A stretch of 64,000 nt of DNA from Halomonas meridiana (GTDB lineage: Bacteria; Pseudomonadota; Gammaproteobacteria; Pseudomonadales; Halomonadaceae). The position numbers and the translations under genes are program-made. The notes beneath the pieces are model-generated. The model did not search any database, was not told the origin of the DNA, and saw only the letters and a list, made by a program, of their open reading frames with translations. Below, piece after piece: positions 37,344 through 46,826 of this stretch (positions are counted from its first letter, which is position 1; every line of letters begins with the position of its first letter). Location of the stretch: the NCBI RefSeq assembly GCF_009846525.1, contig NZ_CP024621.1, positions 1,984,001 to 2,048,000 on the forward strand, written 5' to 3'.

Positions 37344-40238
37344 ATGCCTTTTGAATCACGCCGTTTGGCCGAACTGGCCGACCACGATGCTTTTATCAAA
37401 CGTCATAACGGGCCTAGCCCCGACGATGTCGCCACCATGTTAAAAGCGCTCAACATGCAGCGCATGGAAGACCTGATTGAGCAAACCGTGCCAAGCGACA
37501 TTCGCCTTGGCCGTGAACTTGACCTCGACGACCCACGCAGTGAAGCGGAAGCGTTGGAGTACCTGAGCCAACTCGCCCGTCAAAATCGTGTCACTAAAAG
37601 TTATATTGGTCAGGGCTATTACAATACCCATATGCCTGCGGTGATTCAGCGCAACGTGCTAGAAAATCCCGGCTGGTATACCGCTTATACACCTTATCAA
37701 CCCGAAATCTCTCAGGGTCGTTTGGAAGGCCTTTTGAATTTTCAACAGGTCATCATGGACCTGACCGGCATGGAGCTTGCCAATGCTTCTCTGCTGGATG
37801 AAGCCACCGCCGCCGCAGAAGCCATGGCGCTATGTAAGCGTGGCAATAAAAAGAGCAAGTCAAACGCTTTCTTCGTAGCAGACGACCTCTTTCCGCAAAC
37901 GCTGGACGTCGTCAAAACCCGTGCCGAGTTCTTTGGTTTCGAGCTGATTACCGGCCCCGCCGAGCGTCTTGCCGAGCACGATGTGTTTGGTGCCTTAGTG
38001 CAGTACCCGTCTGCCAGCGGCCGCATTACCGACCTCTCGCCGATGCTCAAGGCGGCCCAAGAGCGCGGCATCATGACGTGTGTAGCGACCGATCTGCTCA
38101 GTCTGGTGTTGCTGAAAGAGCCTGGCGCGATGGGAGCCGATATCGTCGTAGGTAACTCCCAGCGCTTTGGCGTGCCCATGGGCTTTGGTGGGCCCCATGC
38201 CGCTTTCTTTGCCACCTCCGACAAACTCAAGCGGTCGATTCCCGGGCGAATCATCGGCGTCTCCAAAGACAGCCGAGGCAAAACGGCACTGCGCATGGCT
38301 ATGCAGACCCGCGAGCAGCACATTCGCCGTGAGAAAGCGACCTCGAACATTTGTACCGCGCAAGCGCTGCTAGCCAATATCGCCGGCTTCTATGCCACGT
38401 ATCATGGCGCTGAAGGGCTACGCAAGATCGCGGGTCGCGTTCACCGCCTGACCACCGTGCTGGCTACCGGCCTGCAGCAGGCCGGCGTTCAACTCGCCAA
38501 CGAGACTTGGTTCGATACGCTACGCCTCACCCAGGTAGACGCCGGCAAAATTCATGGCCGCGCCATGACCCACGACATCAACCTGCACTACTTCGCCAAT
38601 GGTGATGTGGGTATTAGCCTGGATGAAACGACCACTGCCCACGATGTCGCCGCGCTATTCGATGTGCTGCTGGGCGATGAACATGGCTTGGCAGTGGCCG
38701 CGCTGGACGAGCAGGTCATTGCCGACCAGCTCAGCGGCATTCCAGCGGCTTACCAGCGGAACAGTGACTTCCTCACTCATCCCACGTTCAAGCGCTACCG
38801 CAGTGAAACGGAGATGCTGCGCTACTTGAAGCGCCTTGAAAACAAAGATTTGTCGCTGGCCCATGCCATGATCCCGCTGGGTTCGTGCACCATGAAGCTC
38901 AACGCGACTAGCGAGATGATTCCTGTCTCCTGGCCTGCGTTTGCCAACCTGCACCCGTTTGCGCCTCGCGACCAAGTAGCGGGCTACCATCAGATGATTG
39001 ATGAGCTGGCAGCTTTCCTGGTCGAAGTGACCGGTTATGACCATATCTCTATGCAGCCCAACTCGGGTGCCCAAGGGGAATACGCGGGTCTGCTGGCGAT
39101 TCGCCGCTATCAGGCTGCGCAAGGTGAAGCTCATCGCGACGTGTGCTTGATTCCTAGCTCCGCTCACGGCACGAACCCAGCCTCCGCCGCCATGCTGAGC
39201 ATGGACGTGGTCGTCGTCGAGTGTGACGCGAACGGTAACATCGACTTGGACGACTTGACCCGCAAAGCCGAGCAGCACAGCGAGCGGCTGTCAGCGGTAA
39301 TGATTACCTACCCGTCGACCCATGGCGTATTCGAGTCGCACGTTCGGAAAGTGTGTGAAGTGGTTCACCAACACGGTGGTCAAGTGTACGTCGATGGCGC
39401 GAACATGAATGCTCAGGTTGGCCTCACTCGCCCTGGCGACTTCGGCGGCGACGTGTCTCACCTAAACCTGCATAAAACGTTCTGCATTCCCCACGGCGGC
39501 GGCGGCCCCGGCATGGGCCCGATCGGCGTAAAGGCCCACTTGGCGCCGTTCGTTTCCAATCATGTGGTGACCCCCATCAACGGCGTCAACCCTGAGAGCG
39601 GTGCTGTGTCGGCAGCAGCCTTTGGCAGCGCCTCCATCCTGCCGATCTCGTGGGCGTACATCAAAATGATGGGAGCCCGTGGCCTGCGCGAAGCCACCGA
39701 GCTGGCCATTCTGAACGCCAACTATATTGCTAAGCGTTTAGAAGCGTCCTATCCGATTCTCTATCGCGGCCAGAACGGTACGGTTGCCCATGAGTGCATC
39801 ATCGATATCCGCCCGCTGAAGAGCGCATCTGGCATCAGCGAAGAGGATATCGCTAAACGCTTGATGGATTACGGCTTCCACGCGCCGACCATGTCGTTCC
39901 CGGTGCCGGGTACGCTGATGATCGAGCCGACGGAGTCTGAATCGCTTTACGAAATCGATCGTTTCTGCGATGCCATGATTTCCATTCGGGAAGAGATTGC
40001 ACGGGTAGAGAGCGGTGAATGGCCGCTGGATAATAACCCGCTGGTCAATGCGCCCCACACCCAAGCCGATCTGATGGATAGCGCGTGGGAGCGTCCTTAT
40101 GATCGTCAGCTAGGCGCTTTCCCCACTGAGGCGGTGATGGCCTCTAAATACTGGCCTTCGGTCAACCGGGTCGATAACGTCTTTGGTGATCGCCAGTTGA
40201 TCTGCTCCTGCCCCAGTATCGATGAGTATCGCCATTAA
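37344..40238 (+). CDS. gcvP: Glycine dehydrogenase (decarboxylating), P protein
   Basis: A 964-residue single-chain P protein that decarboxylates glycine with PLP and loads the H protein. Both halves are present. The PLP lysine lies in [21 protein letters not shown]. Other family strings are [26 protein letters not shown] and [15 protein letters not shown]. The open frame begins at 37299. ATG 37344 gives the usual N-terminus. A strong terminator follows. Confidence 0.97.
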   Translation: MPFESRRLAELADHDAFIKRHNGPSPDDVATMLKALNMQRMEDLIEQTVPSDIRLGRELDLDDPRSEAEALEYLSQLARQNRVTKSYIGQGYYNTHMPAVIQRNVLENPGWYTAYTPYQPEISQGRLEGLLNFQQVIMDLTGMELANASLLDEATAAAEAMALCKRGNKKSKSNAFFVADDLFPQTLDVVKTRAEFFGFELITGPAERLAEHDVFGALVQYPSASGRITDLSPMLKAAQERGIMTCVATDLLSLVLLKEPGAMGADIVVGNSQRFGVPMGFGGPHAAFFATSDKLKRSIPGRIIGVSKDSRGKTALRMAMQTREQHIRREKATSNICTAQALLANIAGFYATYHGAEGLRKIAGRVHRLTTVLATGLQQAGVQLANETWFDTLRLTQVDAGKIHGRAMTHDINLHYFANGDVGISLDETTTAHDVAALFDVLLGDEHGLAVAALDEQVIADQLSGIPAAYQRNSDFLTHPTFKRYRSETEMLRYLKRLENKDLSLAHAMIPLGSCTMKLNATSEMIPVSWPAFANLHPFAPRDQVAGYHQMIDELAAFLVEVTGYDHISMQPNSGAQGEYAGLLAIRRYQAAQGEAHRDVCLIPSSAHGTNPASAAMLSMDVVVVECDANGNIDLDDLTRKAEQHSERLSAVMITYPSTHGVFESHVRKVCEVVHQHGGQVYVDGANMNAQVGLTRPGDFGGDVSHLNLHKTFCIPHGGGGPGMGPIGVKAHLAPFVSNHVVTPINGVNPESGAVSAAAFGSASILPISWAYIKMMGARGLREATELAILNANYIAKRLEASYPILYRGQNGTVAHECIIDIRPLKSASGISEEDIAKRLMDYGFHAPTMSFPVPGTLMIEPTESESLYEIDRFCDAMISIREEIARVESGEWPLDNNPLVNAPHTQADLMDSAWERPYDRQLGAFPTEAVMASKYWPSVNRVDNVFGDRQLICSCPSIDEYRH

Positions 40239-40261
40239 TCGATGACGTTAGCGCTGTAAAT

Positions 40262-40307
40262 AACGCCTCTGGTCTCTCTCATTCGGGGACCAGGGGCGTT
40301 TTTTCTT
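40262..40307 (+). terminator. Rho-independent terminator of gcvP
   Basis: AACGCCTCTGGTC and GACCAGGGGCGTT pair over 13 positions (one T-G) and are followed by TTTTTT. The left arm lies beyond the LysR stop and the right arm lies inside the last codons of the convergent LysR gene. Confidence 0.85.
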
Positions 40308-41181
40308 GCAAGCGCTGATCATGAAAACCGTTGAGCAGCTTCTCATAGCGCTTGGGCAAGACGGAGTCTTGGCGGCGAAGAAGATAGAGCACTTCGTTGA
40401 TCGCTTGCGGAAGCGCCAACGCCTTTACCTGCCGCTGCCAGGGTGACGTTTCGAGCACTAAGCGCGAGACCACCGTAAAGCCCAGCCCCCTCGCCACGGC
40501 ATCCAACACCATGCTGACTTCGTTGGTGAACCCCTGGTGGCGAAAGTGCGTCATGGAGCGAAACTCATCGGGATAGTTGGCTCGCAACAGCGCATTGGCG
40601 TGATTGATGCCATCGTAGTAATTGATGAAGCCAATGCCCATCAGCTCCGACAGCGTGCTGCCTGCAAAATCGGCAGGCACGACTAAGCAGAGTGGCTCTT
40701 TATGCCACACCGTACAGTTGAGTTCCGGGTGATTGACCTGCTCGGTCACGATACCGATATCGTAGCGGCCTTCTAGCAGGTCGTTGACGATCTCATGGTT
40801 GAACGCAAAGCTATAGTTGACCGTGAGATTAGGGTGCATTTGCTGCTGCCCCAAAATGTAGGGGTAGAACATCAGCCCGACGCTACCGGGAGAGGCGATT
40901 CGACACTCGCCGCTGTCCAGGGAATCGTCATCTAAGCCATGGCGAAACTGCTCATGTTCGGCGAATAGCTTCAACGCGTAATCGTAAGCACGGCGCCCCG
41001 ATTCGGTTAGCGTAAAACTTCTGCCACGGCGCTCTAACAGCGTTTTGCCAAGATAGCTTTCCAACTTACGAATATGCTGGCTAACCCCAGGCTGCGTCAT
41101 CTCTAGACGACGCGCCGTTCGTGTGAAACTGCCGGTTTCCACTAACGTTATAAACGTCCGAAAATATTGGGCATTAAACAT
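40279..41181 (-). CDS. LysR-family transcriptional regulator
   Basis: A 300-residue LysR protein with HTH FTRTARRLEMTQPGVSQHIR and an effector domain containing YDIGIVTEQ and VARGLGFTVVSRLVLE. The target is unknown. It converges on gcvP and its last codons overlap the gcvP terminator, so the two genes may influence each other's 3' ends. It is divergent from ppnN across about 210 bp. Confidence 0.88.
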   Translation of the reverse strand: MFNAQYFRTFITLVETGSFTRTARRLEMTQPGVSQHIRKLESYLGKTLLERRGRSFTLTESGRRAYDYALKLFAEHEQFRHGLDDDSLDSGECRIASPGSVGLMFYPYILGQQQMHPNLTVNYSFAFNHEIVNDLLEGRYDIGIVTEQVNHPELNCTVWHKEPLCLVVPADFAGSTLSELMGIGFINYYDGINHANALLRANYPDEFRSMTHFRHQGFTNEVSMVLDAVARGLGFTVVSRLVLETSPWQRQVKALALPQAINEVLYLLRRQDSVLPKRYEKLLNGFHDQRLQEKTPLVPE

Positions 41182-41394
41182 AGGGTTTGAGCAACATCCT
41201 CATTATCCATCATCGTAAGACGCTGATATGGGTCGCTAACGTCACCATCCCGACCCGCCTACCGTGCGCACTTGCAGGGCCCTAGAGTAGCACAAACGCT
41301 ACCAAGACGGTCGCTTAGCCCCATTGCTGAACCGCACCCAGCAGCGTGCTAGTATGCAGTTTCGTTACGAACACTCTTAGGGATAGCCAGACTA

Positions 41395-42777
41395 ATGACG
41401 CAGACCCCAGCGCCTCGTGCCACGATTTCCAGCATTATTTCTCCTGAAGGCAGCCTCGAAGTTCTTTCACAGCATGAGGTCAACCGGCTCAAGAGCACGT
41501 CCAAAAGTGGTTTGCACGATTTATTGCGCCGATGCGCGCTTGCCGTCCTCAATTGCGGCAGCCCTACCGATGACAGCTTAGCCATCCTGGAAGCCTACAA
41601 AGATTTTGACATCGAGGTACTGCAACAAGATCGCGGCATTCGGCTGAAGCTCACCAATGCGCCCGCAGAGGCCTTCGTAGACGGGCGCATGATTCGCGGC
41701 ATTCGTGAACATCTCTCGTCGATCATTCGCGATATCGTGTATGTCTATAACGAGATTCAACACCACAACCGTTTCGACCTGACCACGGGCGAAGGCACGA
41801 CCAACGCGGTGTTTCACATTTTACGCAAGGCAGGCACCCTCAAACCGGGCCGCGACCCAAGTCTCGTGGTGTGCTGGGGCGGTCACTCCATTTCCCGTGA
41901 AGAGTACGAATATACCAAGGATGTGGGTTACCACCTGGGCTTGCGCGATCTGGACATTTGCACTGGCTGCGGCCCTGGAGCCATGAAAGGACCCATGAAG
42001 GGCGCCAACGTGGCGCATGCCAAACAGCGGCGCAAAGATGGCCGCTACTTGGGTATTTCAGAGCCTGGCATCATCGCCGCCGAAGCGCCCAACCCTATCG
42101 TCAACGAACTCGTAGTCATGCCGGATATCGAGAAGCGTCTGGAAGCGTTCGTCCGCCTGGGCCACGGCATCATCGTCTTCCCTGGCGGCGTGGGTACCGC
42201 CGAAGAGATCCTCTACCTACTAGGTATTCTGTTGCACCCCAGCAACCAAGAGATTCCCTTCCCTCTCATCTTCACCGGTCCAGCGAGCGCATCCGCCTAC
42301 TTCCAGAAAATCGATGAATTTCTGGTGTACACCCTGGGCGAAGAGATTCGCCGCTACTACACCATCATTACCGGCGACCCAGTGGCCGTGGCCCGCAAAA
42401 TGCGCGACGGTATCGACCAGATCGCCGATTTCCGCCGCCAGCATCAGGATGCCTTTTACTACAACTGGCGCTTGACCATTGCTCGCGAATTTCAGGCCCC
42501 CTTCGAGCCTACCCACGAAGCAATGCGCGGTCTAGCGCTGCACCGTCAGCAACCCACGCATGAACTAGCGGCCAATTTGCGCCGCGCCTTCTCGGGCATC
42601 GTGGCGGGTAACGTCAAGGAACCCGGCATCCGCGCCATCGAAGCGCATGGCCCCTTCGAGCTCACTGCCGAACCAGAGCTCATGCAGCGGCTGGATGCTC
42701 TGCTGAGTTCGTTTGTTGCCCAAGGCCGCATGAAGCTGGATGGCCAGCCCTATACGCCCTGCTACGTTCTGAAATAG
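41395..42777 (+). CDS. ppnN: Pyrimidine/purine-nucleotide 5'-monophosphate nucleosidase
   Basis: A 460-residue YgdH/PpnN protein, close to the E. coli length of 454. The central LOG-type Rossmann domain has CWGGHSIS and PGGVGTAEEILYLLG, and the N-terminal domain begins with ISPEGSLEVLSQHEVNRL. PpnN cleaves nucleoside monophosphates and is activated by (p)ppGpp, aiding recovery from starvation. A 10 bp hairpin follows the gene. Confidence 0.95.
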   Translation: MTQTPAPRATISSIISPEGSLEVLSQHEVNRLKSTSKSGLHDLLRRCALAVLNCGSPTDDSLAILEAYKDFDIEVLQQDRGIRLKLTNAPAEAFVDGRMIRGIREHLSSIIRDIVYVYNEIQHHNRFDLTTGEGTTNAVFHILRKAGTLKPGRDPSLVVCWGGHSISREEYEYTKDVGYHLGLRDLDICTGCGPGAMKGPMKGANVAHAKQRRKDGRYLGISEPGIIAAEAPNPIVNELVVMPDIEKRLEAFVRLGHGIIVFPGGVGTAEEILYLLGILLHPSNQEIPFPLIFTGPASASAYFQKIDEFLVYTLGEEIRRYYTIITGDPVAVARKMRDGIDQIADFRRQHQDAFYYNWRLTIAREFQAPFEPTHEAMRGLALHRQQPTHELAANLRRAFSGIVAGNVKEPGIRAIEAHGPFELTAEPELMQRLDALLSSFVAQGRMKLDGQPYTPCYVLK

Positions 42778-42789
42778 CCTTAACCACCT

Positions 42790-42811
42790 GGCAGGCACTT
42801 CAGTGCCTGCC
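42790..42811 (+). terminator. Compact hairpin after ppnN
   Basis: GGCAGGCACT and AGTGCCTGCC form a 10 bp stem with a minimal loop and no U-run. It separates ppnN from the permease gene. Confidence 0.4.
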
Positions 42812-42825
42812 TGAGAGTCCATGCC

Positions 42826-43554
42826 GTGATCATTGCACTGCTTACGCTTGTCATTGCAGGCATCATCAAAGGCGCGATTGGTTCCGGCGTGCCGGTGGTG
42901 GTCGTGCCAGTGTTGACCATGCTTTACGACGTCAAACTGGCCATTGCAGTCTTGGTCGCCCCTAATCTGTTCAGCAATGCCCTTCAGGTATGGCAATACC
43001 GCACCCATCTGTTGCCTTGGCGCTTCTTGATGGCATTTGCCATGGCCGGTGGCGCTGGCATCGTTTTGGGCACGTGGGGCCTTGTCGTCCTGGCACCGGA
43101 GTACCTGTCGCTGGGGGTCGCAGGCGCCATTGTGCTGTACCTAGCCGTCAAGCTCTCGCGACGAGCGACCGCATTGCCTTTATCCATGGCCGAGCGCATC
43201 GTCCTACCCGTCGGGGTGTTAGCTGGCGTGTTACAGGGCGCTGCCGGCATGTCGGCCCCGGCATCGGTCACGTTCTTGAACGCCATGCAGCTGGAGCGCC
43301 GCGTCTTCATCGGCTCCATTTCGGTGTTTTTCGTCGCGATAACGCTGGTACAAATTCCCGCTCTTCTCAGCGCAGGCATCCTCACAGCTGAGCGCTTCGT
43401 CTACAGCCTGGGGGCGCTAATGGTGATTCTTGTCGGTATGCCTTTAGGCGCTCGCTTAGGACAGCGCCTGCCGCACCGCTGGTTCGACAATATGATCATG
43501 TGCTTGTTAGCCAGCATTGCCGTGAAAATCATCGTCGACGCATGGCTGGCATGA
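42826..43554 (+). CDS. TauE/SafE (TSUP) family permease
   Basis: A 242-residue membrane protein with about seven to eight hydrophobic segments and the duplicated TSUP pattern: IIKGAIGSGVPVVVVPVL near the N-terminus and LAGVLQGAAGMSAPA in the middle. Relatives export sulphite, sulphonates or other organic anions. The substrate is unknown. It starts at GTG 42826, with GAGAG about 10 bases upstream. Confidence 0.88.
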   Translation: MIIALLTLVIAGIIKGAIGSGVPVVVVPVLTMLYDVKLAIAVLVAPNLFSNALQVWQYRTHLLPWRFLMAFAMAGGAGIVLGTWGLVVLAPEYLSLGVAGAIVLYLAVKLSRRATALPLSMAERIVLPVGVLAGVLQGAAGMSAPASVTFLNAMQLERRVFIGSISVFFVAITLVQIPALLSAGILTAERFVYSLGALMVILVGMPLGARLGQRLPHRWFDNMIMCLLASIAVKIIVDAWLA

Positions 43555-43673
43555 TCAACGACCGGGCCTCTGCACGATGGCTCATTAACCGCTACACTGA
43601 ATCGACACATCGCGCCGCAGACATTGGCGTGCAGACGATGCGTATCACGTATTGACAAGGAAAGGAGCACGAC

Positions 43674-43874
43674 ATGGAAATGATCGACCAACTGCAAGAT
43701 GGCAAAACCAAAGCTTTCGCCAAGCACTGTTTCGAGCGCTACTCTCCCGAGGAACTCAACAGCGCGGCAGAAGGCGCGCCAGATCAAGCGGAAATGGAGC
43801 ACTGGGGCATCACTGCCGGACAGTGGGAAGAAGCCGTTGCAGCAGCGCTCGCCGATCACAAAGCGCAAGGCTAA
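43674..43874 (+). CDS. Small acidic hypothetical protein (66 aa)
   Basis: I do not recognise the family. The protein is soluble-looking, acidic and Ala/Glu-rich (YSPEELNSAAEGAPDQAEMEHW). AAAGGAG lies 7 bases before the ATG, which strongly supports translation. It is followed about 95 bp later by a second small gene with a perfect ribosome-binding site. Confidence 0.65.
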   Translation: MEMIDQLQDGKTKAFAKHCFERYSPEELNSAAEGAPDQAEMEHWGITAGQWEEAVAAALADHKAQG

Positions 43875-43968
43875 CATCGCATGCGGTTACGCTTGGCTGA
43901 TGAAGGAACATCAAGCAGGCGGGTCAGTCAAAAATACAGATTCGGCGCAATGGAACAAGGAGGTTCAC

Positions 43969-44151
43969 ATGAGAAAATGGGTAGTGATGGCCCTCTTCAA
44001 CTGGCTTCGCAAGCCAGCTAATCGTCAAAAGGCCAAAGCTGCCTGGAACGACTTACGCGGTCAACAAAAGCGCCCTTCAGGTGCGTCGTCGCCATCTTCA
44101 AGCCGCAATGCTTCACGACACCCCCATTCTTCCCGCGACCACCGCCGGTAA
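43969..44151 (+). CDS. Small basic hypothetical protein (60 aa)
   Basis: The sequence begins MRKWVVMALFNWLRKPANRQ, an amphipathic or weakly hydrophobic N-terminus, and ends in a Ser/Arg/His-rich basic tail (SSPSSSRNASRHPHSSRD). AAGGAGG with a 5-6 base gap is the best Shine-Dalgarno sequence in this part of the window, and a terminator lies 11 bp after the stop. The same frame is open back to 43699, but that part is a shadow of the previous gene. Function is unknown. Confidence 0.6.
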   Translation: MRKWVVMALFNWLRKPANRQKAKAAWNDLRGQQKRPSGASSPSSSRNASRHPHSSRDHRR

Positions 44152-44162
44152 CTAATATAAGT

Positions 44163-44187
44163 CTGGCCTTGAGAAAGGCCAGTTTTT
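44163..44187 (+). terminator. Rho-independent terminator after the 60-aa gene
   Basis: CTGGCCTT-GAGA-AAGGCCAG followed by TTTTT. It supports the 60-aa gene being the end of a real transcript. Confidence 0.85.
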
Positions 44188-44203
44188 ATCCGTGACACGA
44201 CAC

Positions 44204-44234
44204 AAAAAAGCCGCTTCGATGAACGAAGCGGCTT
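44204..44234 (-). terminator. Terminator of tRNA-Pro(GGG)
   Basis: On the minus strand AAGCCGCTTCG and CGAAGCGGCTT form an 11 bp stem with a 5-base loop, ending in TTTTTT. It lies 8 bp after the tRNA. Confidence 0.9.
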
Positions 44235-44242
44235 TTCAGTAT

Positions 44243-44319
44243 TGGTCGGAGTGACAGGATTCGAACCTGCGACCTTTGCAACCCCATTGCAACGCGCTAC
44301 CAAGCTGCGCCACACTCCG
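44243..44319 (-). tRNA. tRNA-Pro(GGG)
   Basis: 77 nt with encoded CCA. The anticodon loop ATGGGGT gives GGG, and the acceptor CGGAGTG pairs with CACTCCG. It is a single gene with its own terminator. Confidence 0.96.
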
Positions 44320-44433
44320 ATGTCTATATGGCTTTTGCCTCAAGACGGTGCGTATACTATCGCTTTATTAGCCAAATGAAAAGCCCTTTTTGCGCTTTCT
44401 TTTCAAATGCTTGCCGTTAGGCACGTTGCAGCG

Positions 44434-45246
44434 TTATCGGTCTGCCTCTTTTAGCAAAGTGGCCATAGCGTCATAGACCTTGGGCGTGGTGACCAAGAGC
44501 TGCTCTGGAAAGAGATCAGCAGGAACATTGGCAGGCACATCAATAAGGTGTCCTACTTGCGCACCGGCTTCGCGTGCGATAACCCAACCCGCTACAAAAT
44601 CCCAAGGGGAGACAGTTTCGTAATAGGCGTCCAACCGGCCGCAGGCGACATCGCAAATGTCCAGCGCCGCTGAGCCGTTACGGCGTACATCTTGGCAATG
44701 GGTTAACGCTGCTTCAAGGCGGGGTAGTAACTGTTTACGAGCCGCCTTGTCGTAGGGAAAGCCGGTGCCCACTAGCGTGCTTTCCAGCGAATCGGCATCA
44801 CTTGGCGTGATGGGCTGCTGGTTACAAAATGCGCCTAACCCTTGGGCAGCGCTAAAGGTGTCGTTCAGGAAGGGAGCATGCACCACACCGACCTTACCAA
44901 CCCCCTGCTCAATCCAACCGATGGAGACCGCCACATGACGCAAGCCTTGGGCAAAATTCACCGTGCCATCGATGGGGTCTACGACCCACAGCTGCTCAGC
45001 GGGGTTGTGAAGCGCTTCTTCGGGGTTTAGCTCTTCGCTCAGGCGAGCCTCTCCTGGGAAGTGCTCTTCCAAGCGCTGGCTAATTAGCTTGTCCACCGCC
45101 ACATCCACATCGGTGACTAGCTCGATACCGGCCTTTAGTCGCTGGCTAAAGGTTTGCTGCTCGCGGGCATCACGAATCATCTGCCCCGCTTCTTCTGCAA
45201 TACGCACAGCCAACGCTAAGCGCTCTTCCAGGGTAATCGCCGCCAT
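44434..45246 (-). CDS. Inositol monophosphatase family protein (SuhB/CysQ-like)
   Basis: A 270-residue Li+-sensitive-type phosphatase with metal motifs LVTDVDVAVD, WVVDPIDGTVNFAQG and the C-terminal WDFVAG. Substrates in the family include inositol-1-phosphate, PAP and fructose-1,6-bisphosphate. SuhB also acts in rRNA antitermination. The exact branch cannot be settled here. It is transcribed alone, toward tRNA-Pro. Confidence 0.9.
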   Translation of the reverse strand: MAAITLEERLALAVRIAEEAGQMIRDAREQQTFSQRLKAGIELVTDVDVAVDKLISQRLEEHFPGEARLSEELNPEEALHNPAEQLWVVDPIDGTVNFAQGLRHVAVSIGWIEQGVGKVGVVHAPFLNDTFSAAQGLGAFCNQQPITPSDADSLESTLVGTGFPYDKAARKQLLPRLEAALTHCQDVRRNGSAALDICDVACGRLDAYYETVSPWDFVAGWVIAREAGAQVGHLIDVPANVPADLFPEQLLVTTPKVYDAMATLLKEADR

Positions 45247-45311
45247 AGGTGCTCCGTTTCATTGGGTTAACGTCATCATTCACCCAGCATAAACGCTGCC
45301 ATTTTTAGGCG

Positions 45312-45743
45312 CTAGCGCAGTGCATCTACCAGCACATCAACGACCACGCGGGTGGCGGCTTCAATCAAGACCACGTCTGCCCCCACACGCTCCCATTCAT
45401 AACCGGGATAACGGGGCAGTTGGTTAGCAATTGGGCCGTCAAAGCGCTTGGCAATACCAGGCGGCAGCGGCTTACCGCGCTCTAATTGGCGCTGAATACC
45501 CGGCGGCAGTGGCTCGGCGCGAGGGGCATCGTACTGGCGCAGTAAATTGAGAAGGTCGCGCTCGTTAATACGCGGCAAATCGACATAGCGTTGGTCGCGC
45601 TCATACTGGTGGCGCTGTTCATGATGATGCTTGGCATTACCGTGGTCTCGCGCACCGTGAGCAGGCGCATGGGCAGGCTGTGCGGAAGCGGCTGTATACC
45701 AAAACAGAGTGGCGAGTAAAACGCCCAAGGCGATGGGTCTCAT
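45312..45743 (-). CDS. CigR/RcnB-like periplasmic protein
   Basis: A 143-residue protein with a cleavable signal peptide (ALGVLLATLFWYTAASAQ), a His-rich segment (KHHHEQRHQ), two PLPPGI motifs, and the C-terminal RYPGYEWERVGADVVLIEAATRVVVDVL-like region that is typical of the anti-virulence CigR family (I quote only part: YEWERVGADVVLIEAATR). ATG 45743 is chosen for AAGGAG 6 bases upstream. A periplasmic or membrane-associated role is likely. Confidence 0.8.
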   Translation of the reverse strand: MRPIALGVLLATLFWYTAASAQPAHAPAHGARDHGNAKHHHEQRHQYERDQRYVDLPRINERDLLNLLRQYDAPRAEPLPPGIQRQLERGKPLPPGIAKRFDGPIANQLPRYPGYEWERVGADVVLIEAATRVVVDVLVDALR

Positions 45744-46136
45744 AACTGGCTCCTTCAAGGCATTTAATCTATCTAAGAGCTTTGAGTATATAAGGCAATT
45801 GCGCAGGGAGTGTGAACAAAAGTGTGCATCTCAACATACAATCGTACCATTTACAGGAACTTGAGTCTGAGCTCCTTAAAGCGCCCCCTCCTATCCTATA
45901 GTGCAGTGATCAGGAGAACGAAGGTGAGCAACGAACCTATTGGTAAACGCTGGACTTTAAAGGCGCTCAGCCTGCTAGTGGAGGCTGAATGCAGAGCGGC
46001 CTAGGTAGGATAAAAATGCGGGGAAACTAATGCACACTAAGATAGTCACATTGGTAACAACAAGAAGAAATTTAATGTGAGTAAAATCAATATAAAAAAT
46101 AATTATTTTATATTCACAGGCTTTAGATGTTAATAA
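45744..46136. other. Gene-poor, AT-rich intergenic stretch
   Basis: About 390 bp between the CigR-like gene and the pilin terminator. From about 46005 to 46140 it is clearly richer in A and T than its surroundings. The only coding candidate is the 26-codon frame listed next. I see no RNA gene. Confidence 0.6.
45924..46004 (+). CDS. Possible 26-residue peptide
   Basis: A GTG start preceded by AGGAG with a 7-base gap opens a 26-codon frame (MSNEPIGKRWTLKALSLLVE...). The ribosome-binding site is good, but the length is so short that chance or a decayed gene is as likely. Confidence 0.2.
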   Translation: MSNEPIGKRWTLKALSLLVEAECRAA

Positions 46137-46160
46137 CAAAGCCGCTAAACAGCGGCTTTG
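46137..46160 (-). terminator. Terminator of pilA
   Basis: CAAAGCCGCT and AGCGGCTTTG form a 10 bp stem with a 4-base loop, 21 bp after the pilin stop codon. The minus-strand tail is TTATTAAC. Confidence 0.7.
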
Positions 46161-46181
46161 TAAAAAACTATCCTCTATGGA

Positions 46182-46595
46182 TTAAGGGTTAGTCGGGAAG
46201 ATAGAACCATCTGTGATAGCAATTGAACCTGCCCCCCGGTTTGACTGGATGGGATCTGTCAAACTGCCCGATGAAATGAAGGCGTCTGCTACTTCTTGAT
46301 CGGTGGGCGTGCTACCAGCATCTAGTACACAAGCCTGGAAAGTAAAATCAAGATCTGTTCCTATTGTAACTGTTGTACTGTCTTCGAGCGTTGACTCTGC
46401 TAAAACAGCACTGCGAAACGCGGAAAGCTCGCCCTGACATGCATTCAGTGAAGAACGATCCAGATAATTCCCATACTGCGGCACACCCACAGCAGCAAGC
46501 ACACCGATAATCGCCACAACGATCAGCAGTTCGATGAGGGTGAAGCCCTGCTGCTTCTTGAAGCGGCGGGGTTGGTTGGGTTGGGTTGTTTGCAT
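46182..46595 (-). CDS. pilA: Type IV major pilin-like protein
   Basis: A 137-residue prepilin. After a long basic leader ([17 protein letters not shown]) comes the prepilin-peptidase site G-F and the helix [20 protein letters not shown] with Glu5. Two cysteines lie in the globular part (NACQGEL and FQACVLD). ATG 46595 is chosen because the upstream extension (to 46661) lacks leader character. It is divergent from the assembly genes pilB-pilC-pilD across a 231 bp region, which holds both promoters. Confidence 0.92.
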   Translation of the reverse strand: MQTTQPNQPRRFKKQQGFTLIELLIVVAIIGVLAAVGVPQYGNYLDRSSLNACQGELSAFRSAVLAESTLEDSTTVTIGTDLDFTFQACVLDAGSTPTDQEVADAFISSGSLTDPIQSNRGAGSIAITDGSIFPTNP

Positions 46596-46826
46596 TGCGA
46601 GTTTCCCTTGCGGTGTTAGAGTCATGAGCAAGCCAAAGGTAAGTGAACCAAGGCCTAACATACGGCTTACAGTAGCTTACCGCCCTAGGGTTGGCAACTA
46701 GGTTTCTCAACCGTTCAACGACGTTTTTTCAGCCTATTTCGGTGCTTTGGAAGCGCTGTATCAGTACCTCGCATCAGGCAAATATGGTACAACTCTCAGC
46801 ACAATTACCCAGCTTTCGAGAACGCC

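Noticed and set aside
46361..46377. Ter-like sequence CTATTGTAACTG in relation to the tus gene
   Set aside because: It shares only the TTGTAACT part with the E. coli Ter core, lies inside the pilA coding region and is not repeated elsewhere that I could find.
46596..46826. Sigma-54 promoter for pilA, as in Pseudomonas
   Set aside because: I checked GG-N10-GC spacing on the minus strand and found no acceptable match.
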